Below are positions 22,907 to 28,723 of a DNA stretch of 28,723 nucleotides, piece by piece. The notes beneath the pieces were generated by a model. It did not search any database. It saw only the letters and a list, made by a program, of their open reading frames with translations, and was not told where the DNA came from. Source of the stretch: DASULA01 sp036278435 (GTDB lineage: Bacteria > Actinomycetota > Actinomycetes > Mycobacteriales > DASULA01); assembly GCA_036278435.1 (NCBI GenBank), contig DASULA010000505.1, forward strand, positions 1-28,723, given 5' to 3'. The translations under genes were made by a program, and so were the position numbers. Position 1 is the first letter of the stretch, and each line of letters begins with the position of its first letter.

Positions 22907-24178
22907 CTACAGCCAGCCCAACCGGCTCGGTGGCCAGATCCGGGAGAAGGCCCGACCGACCAGGAGATCCTCCGAGATCGGACCGAAGACCCGGCTGTCG
23001 GTGGAGTCGCACCGGTTGTCGCCCATGACGAACACCCGGTCGGAGGGCACCGTGACCTTCAGGAAGTCCTCGGTGCCGTCGCAGCGCGCCGGTATGTAGG
23101 GTTCGCCCAACGCCCGCCCGTTGACGAACACCTTCCGGTCGTGGGCGGTCACGGTGTCACCGGGCAACCCGATCACCCGCTTGATCAGGTCCTCGTCGTT
23201 GATATGCAACGTGGGCGGCCGGCGGAACACCACCACGTCACCGCGGTGCACCCCGTGCAGGTGGTAACTGAGCTTGTTCACGATCACCCGGTCACCTTCG
23301 AGCAGGGTGGGGTGCATCGACCCGGACGGGATGTAGAAGGTCTGCAACACCAGCGTGCGCACGAGCAGCGCGGTCACCAGCGAGAACACGATCAGCAGTG
23401 GCAGTTCGAGCCTGCGCATCCGCTGCCGCCGCCGGCGGACGGCCGCCCGGGACAACCGCCGCGGGGACGCCGGGCGCGCCGCCGCGGACGCCCGCGGGTC
23501 GCCACCGACAGCCTCGGGCCGGCCGCGGACCCCCGTCCACTGCCCGGAATCGGACTCGGGGGAGCGCACGTCGCGCGGTCGGTAGACGGCGACCTCGGCC
23601 GTCCCCGCTGAGCTGGCCGAGCCGGCCCGGTCGTCGCGCCGCCATCGATCCGGGGGCTCCGGCCGGTACGGGTTCTCCTCGGCACCTGGCCGTGCGGCGG
23701 GACCGGGTGACCTACCGTCGCCGGGTGGGCGGCGGGTCGGCGGGGACTCCACCGGCCACCGGCCGTCCCACCCGGCGTGACTGGTCTGGCCGTGCCAGCC
23801 GGGCGGGCCGGCCGGGTCCGGCTCCCGACGGCCGTCCCGGCCCGGTTCCCAACCCGGCTCCCAACCAGGCCGCCGGACGGGTTGGGAGCCGGACCCGTGA
23901 TCGGGCCCGTAACCGGGCGCGCGGACTGGCCGCCGGGCCTGACCGGACCCACCATCGGCGCGACGCCACGTCTCCGGTGGTACCGACGGCGGTGGTGACG
24001 GCAAAGGCGTCCGCGCCGACGGCGGTTCGGGCGGCGGCACCGGCCAGACCGGCCGCTCGGTCGGCTCGCGTTCGTCGGACGGACGGTGCCGGCCACCGCG
24101 CCGGTTCCGAGCCGCCCGGTCATCCTCGGGTGGCTCGGGCGGCTGGGCTGGCCAGGGCGCACCGCCGGTGACCGTCAT
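22907..24178 (-). CDS. lepB: Signal peptidase I with long Pro/Arg-rich N-terminal extension
   Basis: A 423-residue type I signal peptidase (S26), which removes signal peptides outside the membrane. After about 255 residues of Pro/Gly/Arg/Asp-rich, probably disordered cytoplasmic sequence (with a local GWEPGWEPG repeat) comes a basic stretch, one transmembrane helix (LPLLIVFSLVTALLVRTLVL), and the catalytic domain. The Ser-Lys dyad is Ser287 in IPSGSMHPTL and Lys333 in DLIKRVIGLPGD; GDVVVFRRP and FVMGDNRCDSTDSRVFG are boxes C and E. ATG 24178 is chosen because TACCGT stands six bases upstream; a GTG at 24196 directly abuts the IS element. The extension is longer than usual. Frames on both strands are open here, so part of it could be over-called, but the mixed charged composition suggests it is real. 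Confidence 0.9.
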   Translation of the reverse strand: MTVTGGAPWPAQPPEPPEDDRAARNRRGGRHRPSDEREPTERPVWPVPPPEPPSARTPLPSPPPSVPPETWRRADGGSGQARRPVRAPGYGPDHGSGSQPVRRPGWEPGWEPGRDGRREPDPAGPPGWHGQTSHAGWDGRWPVESPPTRRPPGDGRSPGPAARPGAEENPYRPEPPDRWRRDDRAGSASSAGTAEVAVYRPRDVRSPESDSGQWTGVRGRPEAVGGDPRASAAARPASPRRLSRAAVRRRRQRMRRLELPLLIVFSLVTALLVRTLVLQTFYIPSGSMHPTLLEGDRVIVNKLSYHLHGVHRGDVVVFRRPPTLHINDEDLIKRVIGLPGDTVTAHDRKVFVNGRALGEPYIPARCDGTEDFLKVTVPSDRVFVMGDNRCDSTDSRVFGPISEDLLVGRAFSRIWPPSRLGWL

Positions 24179-24184
24179 GGCAAT

Positions 24185-24190
24185 ACGGTA
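24185..24190 (-). promoter_or_regulatory. -10 box of lepB (leaderless), next to the IS element
   Basis: TACCGT on the minus strand, six bases (ATTGCC), then ATG 24178. Its upstream edge is only six bases from the inferred element end at 24197, so any -35 would now be element sequence (the end hairpin at 24208-24226). Confidence 0.5.
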
Positions 24191-24196
24191 AGCCAC

Positions 24197-24330
24197 GTTG
24201 GCATCCTCCCCCGCCTGAGGCGGGGGATTCCAACCGGTCGGCCTGTCAGGAGGCGAGGGGTTGAGGTTCGCGGTTCACTGGTCCCGGCAACCCGGGGCCT
24301 CCCCGCGCAGTCACCGCATGCCCTGCGGCG
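24197..24330 (-). ncRNA. Putative omegaRNA of the intact TnpB element
   Basis: In IS200/IS605 TnpB systems the guide RNA is made from the 3' end of tnpB plus the right end, and the 16-20 bases just beyond the end are the guide. Here this covers the last tnpB codons, the 49-bp non-coding right end with a hairpin at 24208-24226 and the block GATT-n-CAACCGGTCG, which is kept in copy 1 although it is non-coding. The bases beyond 24197 (minus strand GTGGCTTACCGTATTGCC) would be the guide, and they are the lepB promoter. The 5' limit is a guess. Confidence 0.4.
24208..24226. repeat. Right-end hairpin of element copy 2
   Basis: CCCCCGCC-TGA-GGCGGGGG: perfect 8-bp stem, three-base loop, 11 bases inside the inferred end. 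Copy 1 has a degraded version around 11482-11501. Confidence 0.75.
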
Positions 24331-25421
24331 AGGTTTCGGGCCGCGTTCACGTCGGCGTTGCGGCGGTATCGGCAGGACGTGCACTCGAACACCGCTTGGC
24401 TCTTGCGGTTGTCCGGGTCCACGTGCCCGCACCGCGAGCAACGCTGGGAGGTGTACGCGGGGTTGACCTTCTCCACCCGGCCGGGTGCCTTGTGTTCCAG
24501 GCGGGTCACGAGTTGTCCCCACCCGGCGGCGAGGATCGACCGATTCAACCCGGCTTTCTGCGCCACGTTGGTCCCGGGTGCCTCGATGGTGCCCTTGGCC
24601 GAGCGGGTCATGCTCGACAGGTTCAGGTCCTCGACACGGATCACGTCGAACCGGGCGGCCAGCATGGTCGAGGTCTTGTCTATCCAGTCTTTCCGCGCGT
24701 CGGTCTCCCGGGCGCGCAGCCGGGCGATCGCTGTCCGGATGCGCGCCCGCCGGTTCGACCCGCGCTTGGCCCGGGCGAGCCGGCGCTGCAACCTGCCCAG
24801 CCGCACGGCCCGTCCGGGCGACAGTCCCGGACAGTGCAGCAGTTCCCCGGTGGACAGTGCGGCCGACACGGTCACGCCACGATCCACCCCGACAACCTCG
24901 CCGGTCCGGGGCGGGTCCACCGGTGCGGGGATCGCCGCGAACGCCACGTGCCACCGGCCGGCTCGATCCCGGGTGACCCGGAATGACTTGGCCTCGGGCG
25001 CTGCGCGGGACCAGCGGAACCGCACCCACCCGATCTTCGGGATCAGGACCTCGCCCACATGCCGGGACACCCGGCGCACATGGTCAGACCGGACGTGGAC
25101 GATCCGGAACCCCTCGTGCCGGCCGGCCTTGCGCCACGTCGGGCGGCGGTGGGTACCGGCGAAGAAGTTGGACATCGCCTGGGAGAAGTCCCGCAGCGCC
25201 TGCTGCTGGACGGTCACCGATCCGGCGGCCAGCCAGTCGAACTCCGCACGAGCCTCGGTCAACTGCCGGCACTGCGCGGCAAATGTCGGGGCAGACCGGC
25301 GGCCAGGCCGCCACCACGACTGTTGTTCCACAGCCAGGTTCCACACGAATCGGGCGTGCCCACTGTGGACCAGCAGGGCTTCGGCCTGCGGTGCGGTGGG
25401 GTGGAGCCGGTACCGGGACAC
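24246..25421 (-). CDS. tnpB: RNA-guided endonuclease TnpB family protein
   Basis: A 391-residue TnpB, the transposon-encoded ancestor of Cas12: it uses an omegaRNA to cut matching DNA next to a short element-specific motif. The fold and catalytic set look complete: N-terminal helix-turn-helix/wedge region (YRLHPTAPQAEALLVHSGHARFVWN), RuvC-I Asp180 in VGVDRGVTV, RuvC-II Glu264 in VEDLNLSSM, zinc ribbon CSRCGHVDPDN...ECTSC (about 323-345), and RuvC-III Asp357 in NADVNAARN. Length is usual. The GTG at 25421 has TAGGAT six bases upstream, a leaderless start. It diverges from the Arc-type gene, with a 28-bp gap holding a palindrome. The next gene downstream is lepB, 67 bases from the stop. Confidence 0.94.
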   Translation of the reverse strand: MSRYRLHPTAPQAEALLVHSGHARFVWNLAVEQQSWWRPGRRSAPTFAAQCRQLTEARAEFDWLAAGSVTVQQQALRDFSQAMSNFFAGTHRRPTWRKAGRHEGFRIVHVRSDHVRRVSRHVGEVLIPKIGWVRFRWSRAAPEAKSFRVTRDRAGRWHVAFAAIPAPVDPPRTGEVVGVDRGVTVSAALSTGELLHCPGLSPGRAVRLGRLQRRLARAKRGSNRRARIRTAIARLRARETDARKDWIDKTSTMLAARFDVIRVEDLNLSSMTRSAKGTIEAPGTNVAQKAGLNRSILAAGWGQLVTRLEHKAPGRVEKVNPAYTSQRCSRCGHVDPDNRKSQAVFECTSCRYRRNADVNAARNLAAGHAVTARGGPGLPGPVNREPQPLAS

Positions 25422-25427
25422 GCCGCC

Positions 25428-25433
25428 ATCCTA
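25428..25433 (-). promoter_or_regulatory. -10 box of tnpB (leaderless)
   Basis: TAGGAT on the minus strand, six bases (GGCGGC), then GTG 25421. It touches the palindrome at 25434-25448, so a protein bound there would block it. Confidence 0.55.
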
Positions 25434-25448
25434 CCGCCATACTGGCGT
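25434..25448. promoter_or_regulatory. Palindromic operator candidate between tnpB and RHH gene
   Basis: CCGCCA-TAC-TGGCGT, the same as the perfect palindrome of copy 1 except for the last base. It lies between the tnpB -10 and the ATG of the divergent gene, and contains CATACT as a possible -10 of that gene. One dimer or tetramer of the Arc-type protein here could shut both promoters. Confidence 0.55.
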
Positions 25449-25449
25449 C

Positions 25450-25581
25450 ATGACAGCGAAGATCACCGTCCGCATCCCCACCGACCTCCACACCCGCGTC
25501 GTCGCCGCTGCTCAAGCAGATCGCCGGTCTCTGAACGGAGAAATCCTGTGGCTCCTCGAACAAGCCCTGACCCAGCGCTGA
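25450..25581 (+). CDS. Arc-type ribbon-helix-helix protein, 43 aa (copy 2)
   Basis: A 43-residue DNA-binding protein: strand KITVRIPT, helix A DLHTRVVAAAQADR, helix B SLNGEILWLLEQAL. Nearly identical to the copy at 12029-12160 and similar to Arc repressor (RRSLNGEI against RSVNSEI). It is predicted to dimerise and bind the palindrome directly upstream, repressing itself and the divergent tnpB. The ATG at 25450 has CATACT six bases before it, so it too seems leaderless. It sits between tnpB and the left-end hairpin and is therefore cargo of the element, not host sequence. The site-2 protease gene follows after 96 bases with its own -10. Confidence 0.78.
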   Translation: MTAKITVRIPTDLHTRVVAAAQADRRSLNGEILWLLEQALTQR

Positions 25582-25594
25582 ACGCCATTCCCTC

Positions 25595-25613
25595 CCCGGC
25601 GTGAACGCCCGGG
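25595..25613. repeat. Left-end hairpin of element copy 2
   Basis: CCCCGGCG-TGAA-CGCCCGGG around 25594-25613: four pairs, one C-C mismatch, three pairs, TGAA loop. Same loop and same mismatch position as copy 1 despite different stem bases, so the shape has been kept by compensating changes. It is followed by GCATCCTGGCGC in both copies. Confidence 0.65.
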
Positions 25614-25665
25614 CATCCTGGCGCTTTCCCGGTGACCCGGGGCGGTGTTCGGGCGCCATCCCACG

Positions 25666-25671
25666 TAGCAT
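25666..25671 (+). promoter_or_regulatory. -10 box of site-2 protease gene (leaderless)
   Basis: TAGCAT, six bases (CGGAAC), then GTG 25678. It lies about 40 bases outside the inferred element edge. Confidence 0.55.
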
Positions 25672-25677
25672 CGGAAC

Positions 25678-26874
25678 GTGTCCGACCCCCCGCGCCGCGC
25701 GTCGCCCGAACAGCGTCGCCAATCGGGCCCCGGAGTGCCCATCGGCCGGTTCTTCGGGGTTCCGGTCTACTTCGCCCCGTCCTGGTTGCTCATCGCCGCG
25801 ATCATCACCTTCAGCTATGCCGGACTGGTCGAAAGAGCCGTGGACGGCATCACCCCCGGCGGCGCCTACCTGGTCGCGTTCGCGTTCTCGATCATGCTGG
25901 CGCTGTCCCTGCTCGCCCACGAACTGGGGCACACCGCGGTCAGCATCGCGTTGGGCATGCCGGTCCGCCGAGTGGTCATCTTCCTGCTCGGCGGGGTCTC
26001 GGAGATCTCCACCGAACCGCGGCGGCCCGGCGAGGAGTACCTGGTCGCGGTGGCCGGGCCGCTGGTGTCCCTGCTGCTGGCCGGCGTGGGCGGCGCGGTG
26101 GTCCCGCTGACCTCCAGCGGCTCGGTCGGCCGGTTGCTGGCGGTGCTGCTGGCCGGCAGCAACCTGGCCGTGATGGTCTTCAACATGCTGCCCGGCCTGC
26201 CACTGGACGGCGGGCGGGTGTTGCGCGCCGGAGTGTGGCAACTGGCCGGCGACCGGCTCACCGGCACCCGGGTGGCCGCCTGGTGCGGCCGCGCGGTGGC
26301 CGCTTTGGTGGTGCTGTTCGCGGTGTACACCGCCGGACGGGACCCGTCGGTGGCGGCCAGCAACCTCGCGCTGGCCGCGGTCACCGCGCTGCTGGCCGCG
26401 TTCATCTGGGTTGGCGCCAACCAGTCGCTGGCCGCGGCCACCATCAACAGCCGGCTCCCCGGCCTGCGGGTGGCCGACCTGGTTCGGCCCACCCTGGAGG
26501 TGCCGGCGAACCTGCCCGTGGCCGAGGCGCTGCGCCGGGTCTGGGAGTCGAGGATGGGAGCGATGGTGGTGGTGGACGCCGACGGCCGTGCGACAGCCGT
26601 GGTCTCCGAGACGCACGTGCGCGCCGTGCCCCAACAGCGGCGGCCGTGGACCACGGTCTCGGAGGTGTCCCGCCCGCTGGAGCCGGGCCTGCGACTGCCC
26701 AACACCCTGTCGGGCACCGACCTGCTGGAGGCGTTCCGCACCACGCCGGCCACCGAGTACCTGGTCGTCAGCCAGGACGGCGGCACGGTCGGGGTGCTGG
26801 CCGCCGCCGACGTCGCGCGCACGTTGCAACCCGGACGGGGCGCCCTGGGCCTGCCCAGGGCCGGTTCCCGGTGA
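25678..26874 (+). CDS. Site-2 protease family zinc metalloprotease with CBS domains
   Basis: A 398-residue membrane metalloprotease of the M50 type, which cuts proteins within the membrane. Membrane segments surround the zinc site: SWLLIAAIITFSYAGLV, then AHELGHTAVSIALG (HExxH), a third segment with LVAVAGPLVSLLLAGVGG, and NMLPGLPLDGGRVLRAG, which supplies the third zinc ligand Asp. From about residue 265 a cytoplasmic pair of CBS domains follows (VADLVRPTLEVPANLPVAEA...; LSGTDLLEAFRTTPATEYLVV), which often sense adenosine nucleotides. This layout matches the actinobacterial Rv2625c-like subgroup rather than RseP, which has PDZ domains. The stop overlaps the trmI start by four bases, so the two are translationally coupled. 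Confidence 0.94.
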   Translation: MSDPPRRASPEQRRQSGPGVPIGRFFGVPVYFAPSWLLIAAIITFSYAGLVERAVDGITPGGAYLVAFAFSIMLALSLLAHELGHTAVSIALGMPVRRVVIFLLGGVSEISTEPRRPGEEYLVAVAGPLVSLLLAGVGGAVVPLTSSGSVGRLLAVLLAGSNLAVMVFNMLPGLPLDGGRVLRAGVWQLAGDRLTGTRVAAWCGRAVAALVVLFAVYTAGRDPSVAASNLALAAVTALLAAFIWVGANQSLAAATINSRLPGLRVADLVRPTLEVPANLPVAEALRRVWESRMGAMVVVDADGRATAVVSETHVRAVPQQRRPWTTVSEVSRPLEPGLRLPNTLSGTDLLEAFRTTPATEYLVVSQDGGTVGVLAAADVARTLQPGRGALGLPRAGSR

Positions 26875-27794
26875 ACCCGGTGACCCCTCGCACCGGTGGG
26901 CCGTTCCGCCCCGGTGACCGCGTCCAGCTCACCGACCCCAAGGGCCGCCTGCACACCGTCGTGCTGGAGCCGGGCAAGGAGTTCCACACCCACCGCGGCG
27001 CGGTGGCGCACGACGACCTGATCGGCCGGCCGGAAGGGGTGGTGGTCGCCGCCAGCGGCGGCACCCAGTACCTGGCCGTCCGTCCGCTGCTGGCCGACTA
27101 CGTGCTGTCCATGCCCCGCGGGGCGCAGGTGGTCTACCCCAAGGACGCCGCGCAGATCATCGCGATGGGCGACATCTTCCCCGGCGCGCACGTGCTGGAG
27201 GCCGGTGCCGGGTCGGGCGCGCTGACCTGCTCACTGCTGCGCGCGGTGGGCGACCACGGCCGGGTGACCTCCTACGAACGGCGGCCGGAGTTCGCCGAGG
27301 TCGCCCGGGTGAACGTGGAGCGCTTCTTCGGCGGACCGCCTCCGGCCTGGACGCTGCGGGTCGGCGACGCGGTGGACGCCGCCGAACGTGACCTGGACCG
27401 GGTGGTGCTGGACATGCTCTCGCCCTGGGACCTGCTCGGCACGGTCGCGACCGCACTCGCACCCGGGGGAGTGGTGGTGGGCTACGTGGCCACCGTGCCC
27501 CAGTTGTCCCGGTTCGTCGAGTGCCTGCGCGGGCACGGTGGGTTCACCGAGCCATCCGCGTTCGAGACGCTGGTCCGGCCCTGGCACGTGGACGGGCTCG
27601 CGGTCCGGCCGGACCACCGGATGGTCGCGCACACCGCGTTCCTGGTCACCGCGCGCCGGCTGGCCGCCGGCGTGGTCGCGCCCAAGCGGCAGCGTCGCCC
27701 ATCCAAGAGCGCCCGCCTCCACGCCGGGCAAACATCGCAACCAGAACAAGTCGCGCAACTGTCCCCCGACGGCGGCGCCTGGGCGACCGGCTGA
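26871..27794 (+). CDS. trmI: tRNA (adenine-58-N1)-methyltransferase
   Basis: A 307-residue TrmI-type enzyme that makes m1A58 in the T-loop of tRNAs using SAM. It starts with the N-terminal beta domain (PFRPGDRVQLTDPKGRLHTVVLEPGKEFHTHRG, in parts), then YPKDAAQIIAMGDIFPGAHVLEAGAGSGALTCSLLRAVG with SAM motif I, YERRPEFAEVAR (acidic ribose ligand) and VVLDMLSPWDLLG (catalytic region). The last 40 residues are a basic, Ser/Gln-rich tail. GTG 26871 overlaps the protease stop (GTGA); GTG 26880 is an alternative. Its place just before the ferredoxin and arc is the standard actinobacterial arrangement upstream of the proteasome genes. Confidence 0.95.
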   Translation: MNPVTPRTGGPFRPGDRVQLTDPKGRLHTVVLEPGKEFHTHRGAVAHDDLIGRPEGVVVAASGGTQYLAVRPLLADYVLSMPRGAQVVYPKDAAQIIAMGDIFPGAHVLEAGAGSGALTCSLLRAVGDHGRVTSYERRPEFAEVARVNVERFFGGPPPAWTLRVGDAVDAAERDLDRVVLDMLSPWDLLGTVATALAPGGVVVGYVATVPQLSRFVECLRGHGGFTEPSAFETLVRPWHVDGLAVRPDHRMVAHTAFLVTARRLAAGVVAPKRQRRPSKSARLHAGQTSQPEQVAQLSPDGGAWATG

Positions 27795-27882
27795 ATCCGG
27801 GCCGGACAGACCCGTGCCGGGCGGGACCGGATCCGACCACACCCTCCGGCAGGCGGCCGTGGACCCACTTCACCGCGCCGGG

Positions 27883-28161
27883 TCACGCGCCCGGACCGGC
27901 CACCTCCACACCGTCGGACACCCGGCGAACGTGGATGCACTCGCCGGGACACTCCCGGGCCGAGGCCAGTACGTCGGCGACCAGCTTGTCCGGCACGTCG
28001 GCCAGCGAACCCGGATCGGTGCGCAACTCGCCCTCGGCGTCCTTGACATAGGCCAGGCCGTCCACGTCGAGTTCGAACACCTCCGGCGCGTACTGGGCGC
28101 ACAACCCGTCGCCGGTGCACAGATCCTGGTTCACCAACACCCGCAGCGGTTCACTCGGCAC
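27883..28161 (-). CDS. Small ferredoxin ([3Fe-4S]/[4Fe-4S] type)
   Basis: A small acidic electron carrier of about 92 residues. The cluster region reads QDLCTGDGLCAQYAPEVFELD, with a C-x5-C pair and no cysteine at the middle position (Asp/Gly instead), and CPGECIHV near the end. Loss of the middle Cys is typical of [3Fe-4S] or Asp-ligated ferredoxins that serve actinobacterial cytochromes P450. Start choice: GTG 28161 has GGGAGG just upstream and TACCCT (28192-28197) placed so that a short leader begins near 28183. ATG 28182 is the alternative, nine bases from the same box. The redox partner is not in the window. It is divergent from arc. Confidence 0.88.
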   Translation of the reverse strand: MPSEPLRVLVNQDLCTGDGLCAQYAPEVFELDVDGLAYVKDAEGELRTDPGSLADVPDKLVADVLASARECPGECIHVRRVSDGVEVAGPGA

Positions 28162-28191
28162 AGAACCTCCCGTGTTCGGCATACGTCGTCC

Positions 28192-28197
28192 AGGGTA
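28192..28197 (-). promoter_or_regulatory. -10 box of ferredoxin gene
   Basis: TACCCT on the minus strand, nine bases before ATG 28182 and about 30 before GTG 28161. The longer distance fits a short leader with the GGGAGG ribosome site. Confidence 0.4.
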
Positions 28198-28227
28198 GGC
28201 AGGCAGAGGATCTGGCGCCGTTACGGG

Positions 28228-28247
28228 TAGCGTGAACCGGCTACCAG
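28228..28247. repeat. Inverted repeat between ferredoxin and arc
   Basis: GGTAGC...GCTACC, six exact inverted bases around an eight-base spacer (GTGAACCG), within about 28226-28245. It lies upstream of the arc -10 (28262) and could be an operator. Confidence 0.35.
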
Positions 28248-28261
28248 GGGGCAGGTCTGTG

Positions 28262-28267
28262 TAGGGT
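28262..28267 (+). promoter_or_regulatory. -10 box of arc (leadered)
   Basis: TAGGGT, 37 bases before GTG 28305, leaving room for a leader with the ribosome site GGAGG at 28291-28295. Unlike most starts in the window this gene is not leaderless. Confidence 0.4.
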
Positions 28268-28304
28268 GGCCCTACCGCTGCCGACCTGCGGGAGGTGGGT
28301 GATC

Positions 28305-28723
28305 GTGGCGACCGAGAGAGAGGACGCGGACCACCGCGCCGAGCGCTACCACAAGGAAAATCACGAACTCACGACGCGTAACTCCTTCCTGGAGGAGGAG
28401 ATCGCGTTGCTGCGTCGCCGGCTGGCCGAGTCCCCTCGGCACGTCCGGGCGTTGGAGGAACGGCTGGCCGAGGCCCAGCGAAAGGTAGCGGCTCTCACGG
28501 AGCGCAACGAGAAGCTGGCCAACACGCTGCGCGAGGCCCGCGACCAGGTGATCCAACTCAAGGAGGAGGTCGACCGGCTGGCCCAGCCCCCCAGCGGGTA
28601 CGGCGTCTTCCTGCGCCGCTATGACGACGGCACCGTCGACGTGTTCACCGGCGGCCGGAAGTTGCGGGTGGCGGTGTCGCCGAACGTGGAGGGTCCCGAC
28701 CTGCGGCGCGGCCAGGAGGTCAT
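28305..28723 (+). CDS. arc: Proteasome-associated ATPase ARC/Mpa (3' end outside window)
   Basis: N-terminal 139 residues of the AAA+ ring that unfolds Pup-tagged proteins and feeds the 20S proteasome. The frame stays open to the window end. Residues 1 to about 90 form the coiled coil (LLRRRLAESPRHVRALEERL, LTERNEKLANTLREARDQV), which in this family binds Pup. Then comes the start of the OB domain: QPPSGYGVFLRRYDDGTVDVFTGG and LRVAVSPNVEGPDLRRGQEV. The ATPase domain and the C-terminal GQYL-type tail lie beyond. GTG 28305 is preceded by GGAGG with a nine-base spacing. Its position after trmI and the ferredoxin is the usual one at the head of the Pup-proteasome gene cluster. Confidence 0.95.
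   Translation, partial: MATEREDADHRAERYHKENHELTTRNSFLEEEIALLRRRLAESPRHVRALEERLAEAQRKVAALTERNEKLANTLREARDQVIQLKEEVDRLAQPPSGYGVFLRRYDDGTVDVFTGGRKLRVAVSPNVEGPDLRRGQEV

Larger units (their letters stand above)
24197..25624 (-). mobile_element. Intact IS200/IS605-type (IS1341-like) element with tnpB and RHH gene, copy 2
   Basis: About 1.43 kb holding tnpB (minus) and a divergent 43-codon Arc-type gene (plus), with no tnpA. The right end, beside lepB, has a perfect 8-bp hairpin; the left end, beside the site-2 protease gene, has a TGAA-loop hairpin with one mismatch. No terminal inverted repeats or target duplication are seen, as expected for this family. On the minus strand the right end closes with (T/C)CAAC in both copies, similar in kind to the right cleavage sites of IS605-type elements. 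Ends are inferred from comparing the two copies. It would need a Y1 transposase from elsewhere to move. Confidence 0.85.

Noticed and set aside
21833..23611. Plus-strand open frame of 592 codons
   Set aside because: Antisense to the RecB nuclease and lepB; typical GC-driven shadow frame.
25084..26829. Minus-strand open frame of 581 codons
   Set aside because: Covers the RHH gene and the site-2 protease in antisense and part of tnpB out of frame; no motifs.

Overview
This is a high-GC actinobacterial chromosome segment. Markers are a mycothiol-pathway ligase (MshC), the proteasome ATPase ARC/Mpa next to a tRNA m1A58 methyltransferase, a PAC2-family protein, a coenzyme F420-type luciferase-like oxidoreductase, and the DUF3090 / SCO1664-type gene pair. 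The gene order (undecaprenyl-diphosphatase, phosphomutase-like protein, DUF3090, SCO1664 family, mshC, PAC2, metH, RecB nuclease, site-2 protease, trmI, ferredoxin, arc) recalls Micromonosporaceae and neighbouring orders, but I cannot place the genus from sequence alone.

Layout. Positions 1-8261 hold metabolic and housekeeping genes: a short-chain dehydrogenase cut by the window edge, a zinc-free quinone oxidoreductase, an S9 peptidase ending at a strong hairpin inside the convergent DUF5703 gene, a RecD2-like helicase, a sucrase/ferredoxin-like protein behind a near-perfect iron box, and an aldo/keto reductase. The gap 8262-8659 has no firm gene but carries a PhoP-like direct repeat and a promoter-like inverted repeat upstream of the F420 oxidoreductase-uppP operon. 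A small ATPase-like protein of unknown role follows, then a decayed IS200/IS605-type element (about 11472-12202). Positions 12210-17331 are the phosphomutase / DUF3090 / SCO1664 / methyltransferase / mshC / PAC2 block. Positions 17470-22828 hold metH, a HAD phosphatase and a RecB-like nuclease. lepB (signal peptidase with a long disordered N-terminus) is followed by a second, intact copy of the same element (about 24197-25624), then the site-2 protease, trmI, a ferredoxin and the start of arc.

Main points of interest. The two related elements each pair tnpB with a divergent 43-residue Arc-type ribbon-helix-helix protein. The two genes share a very short promoter region built around a CCGCCA-TAC-TGGCGG palindrome, and both appear leaderless. 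In the decayed copy tnpB has lost three blocks including two catalytic residues, while the small repressor-like gene and the palindrome are intact. The intact copy sits directly against the lepB promoter, so its predicted guide would read lepB promoter sequence. At least eleven starts in the window have a TAnnnT box exactly 6 or 7 bases upstream, which points to widespread leaderless transcription and was used to choose several start codons. No tRNA, rRNA or CRISPR array was seen.
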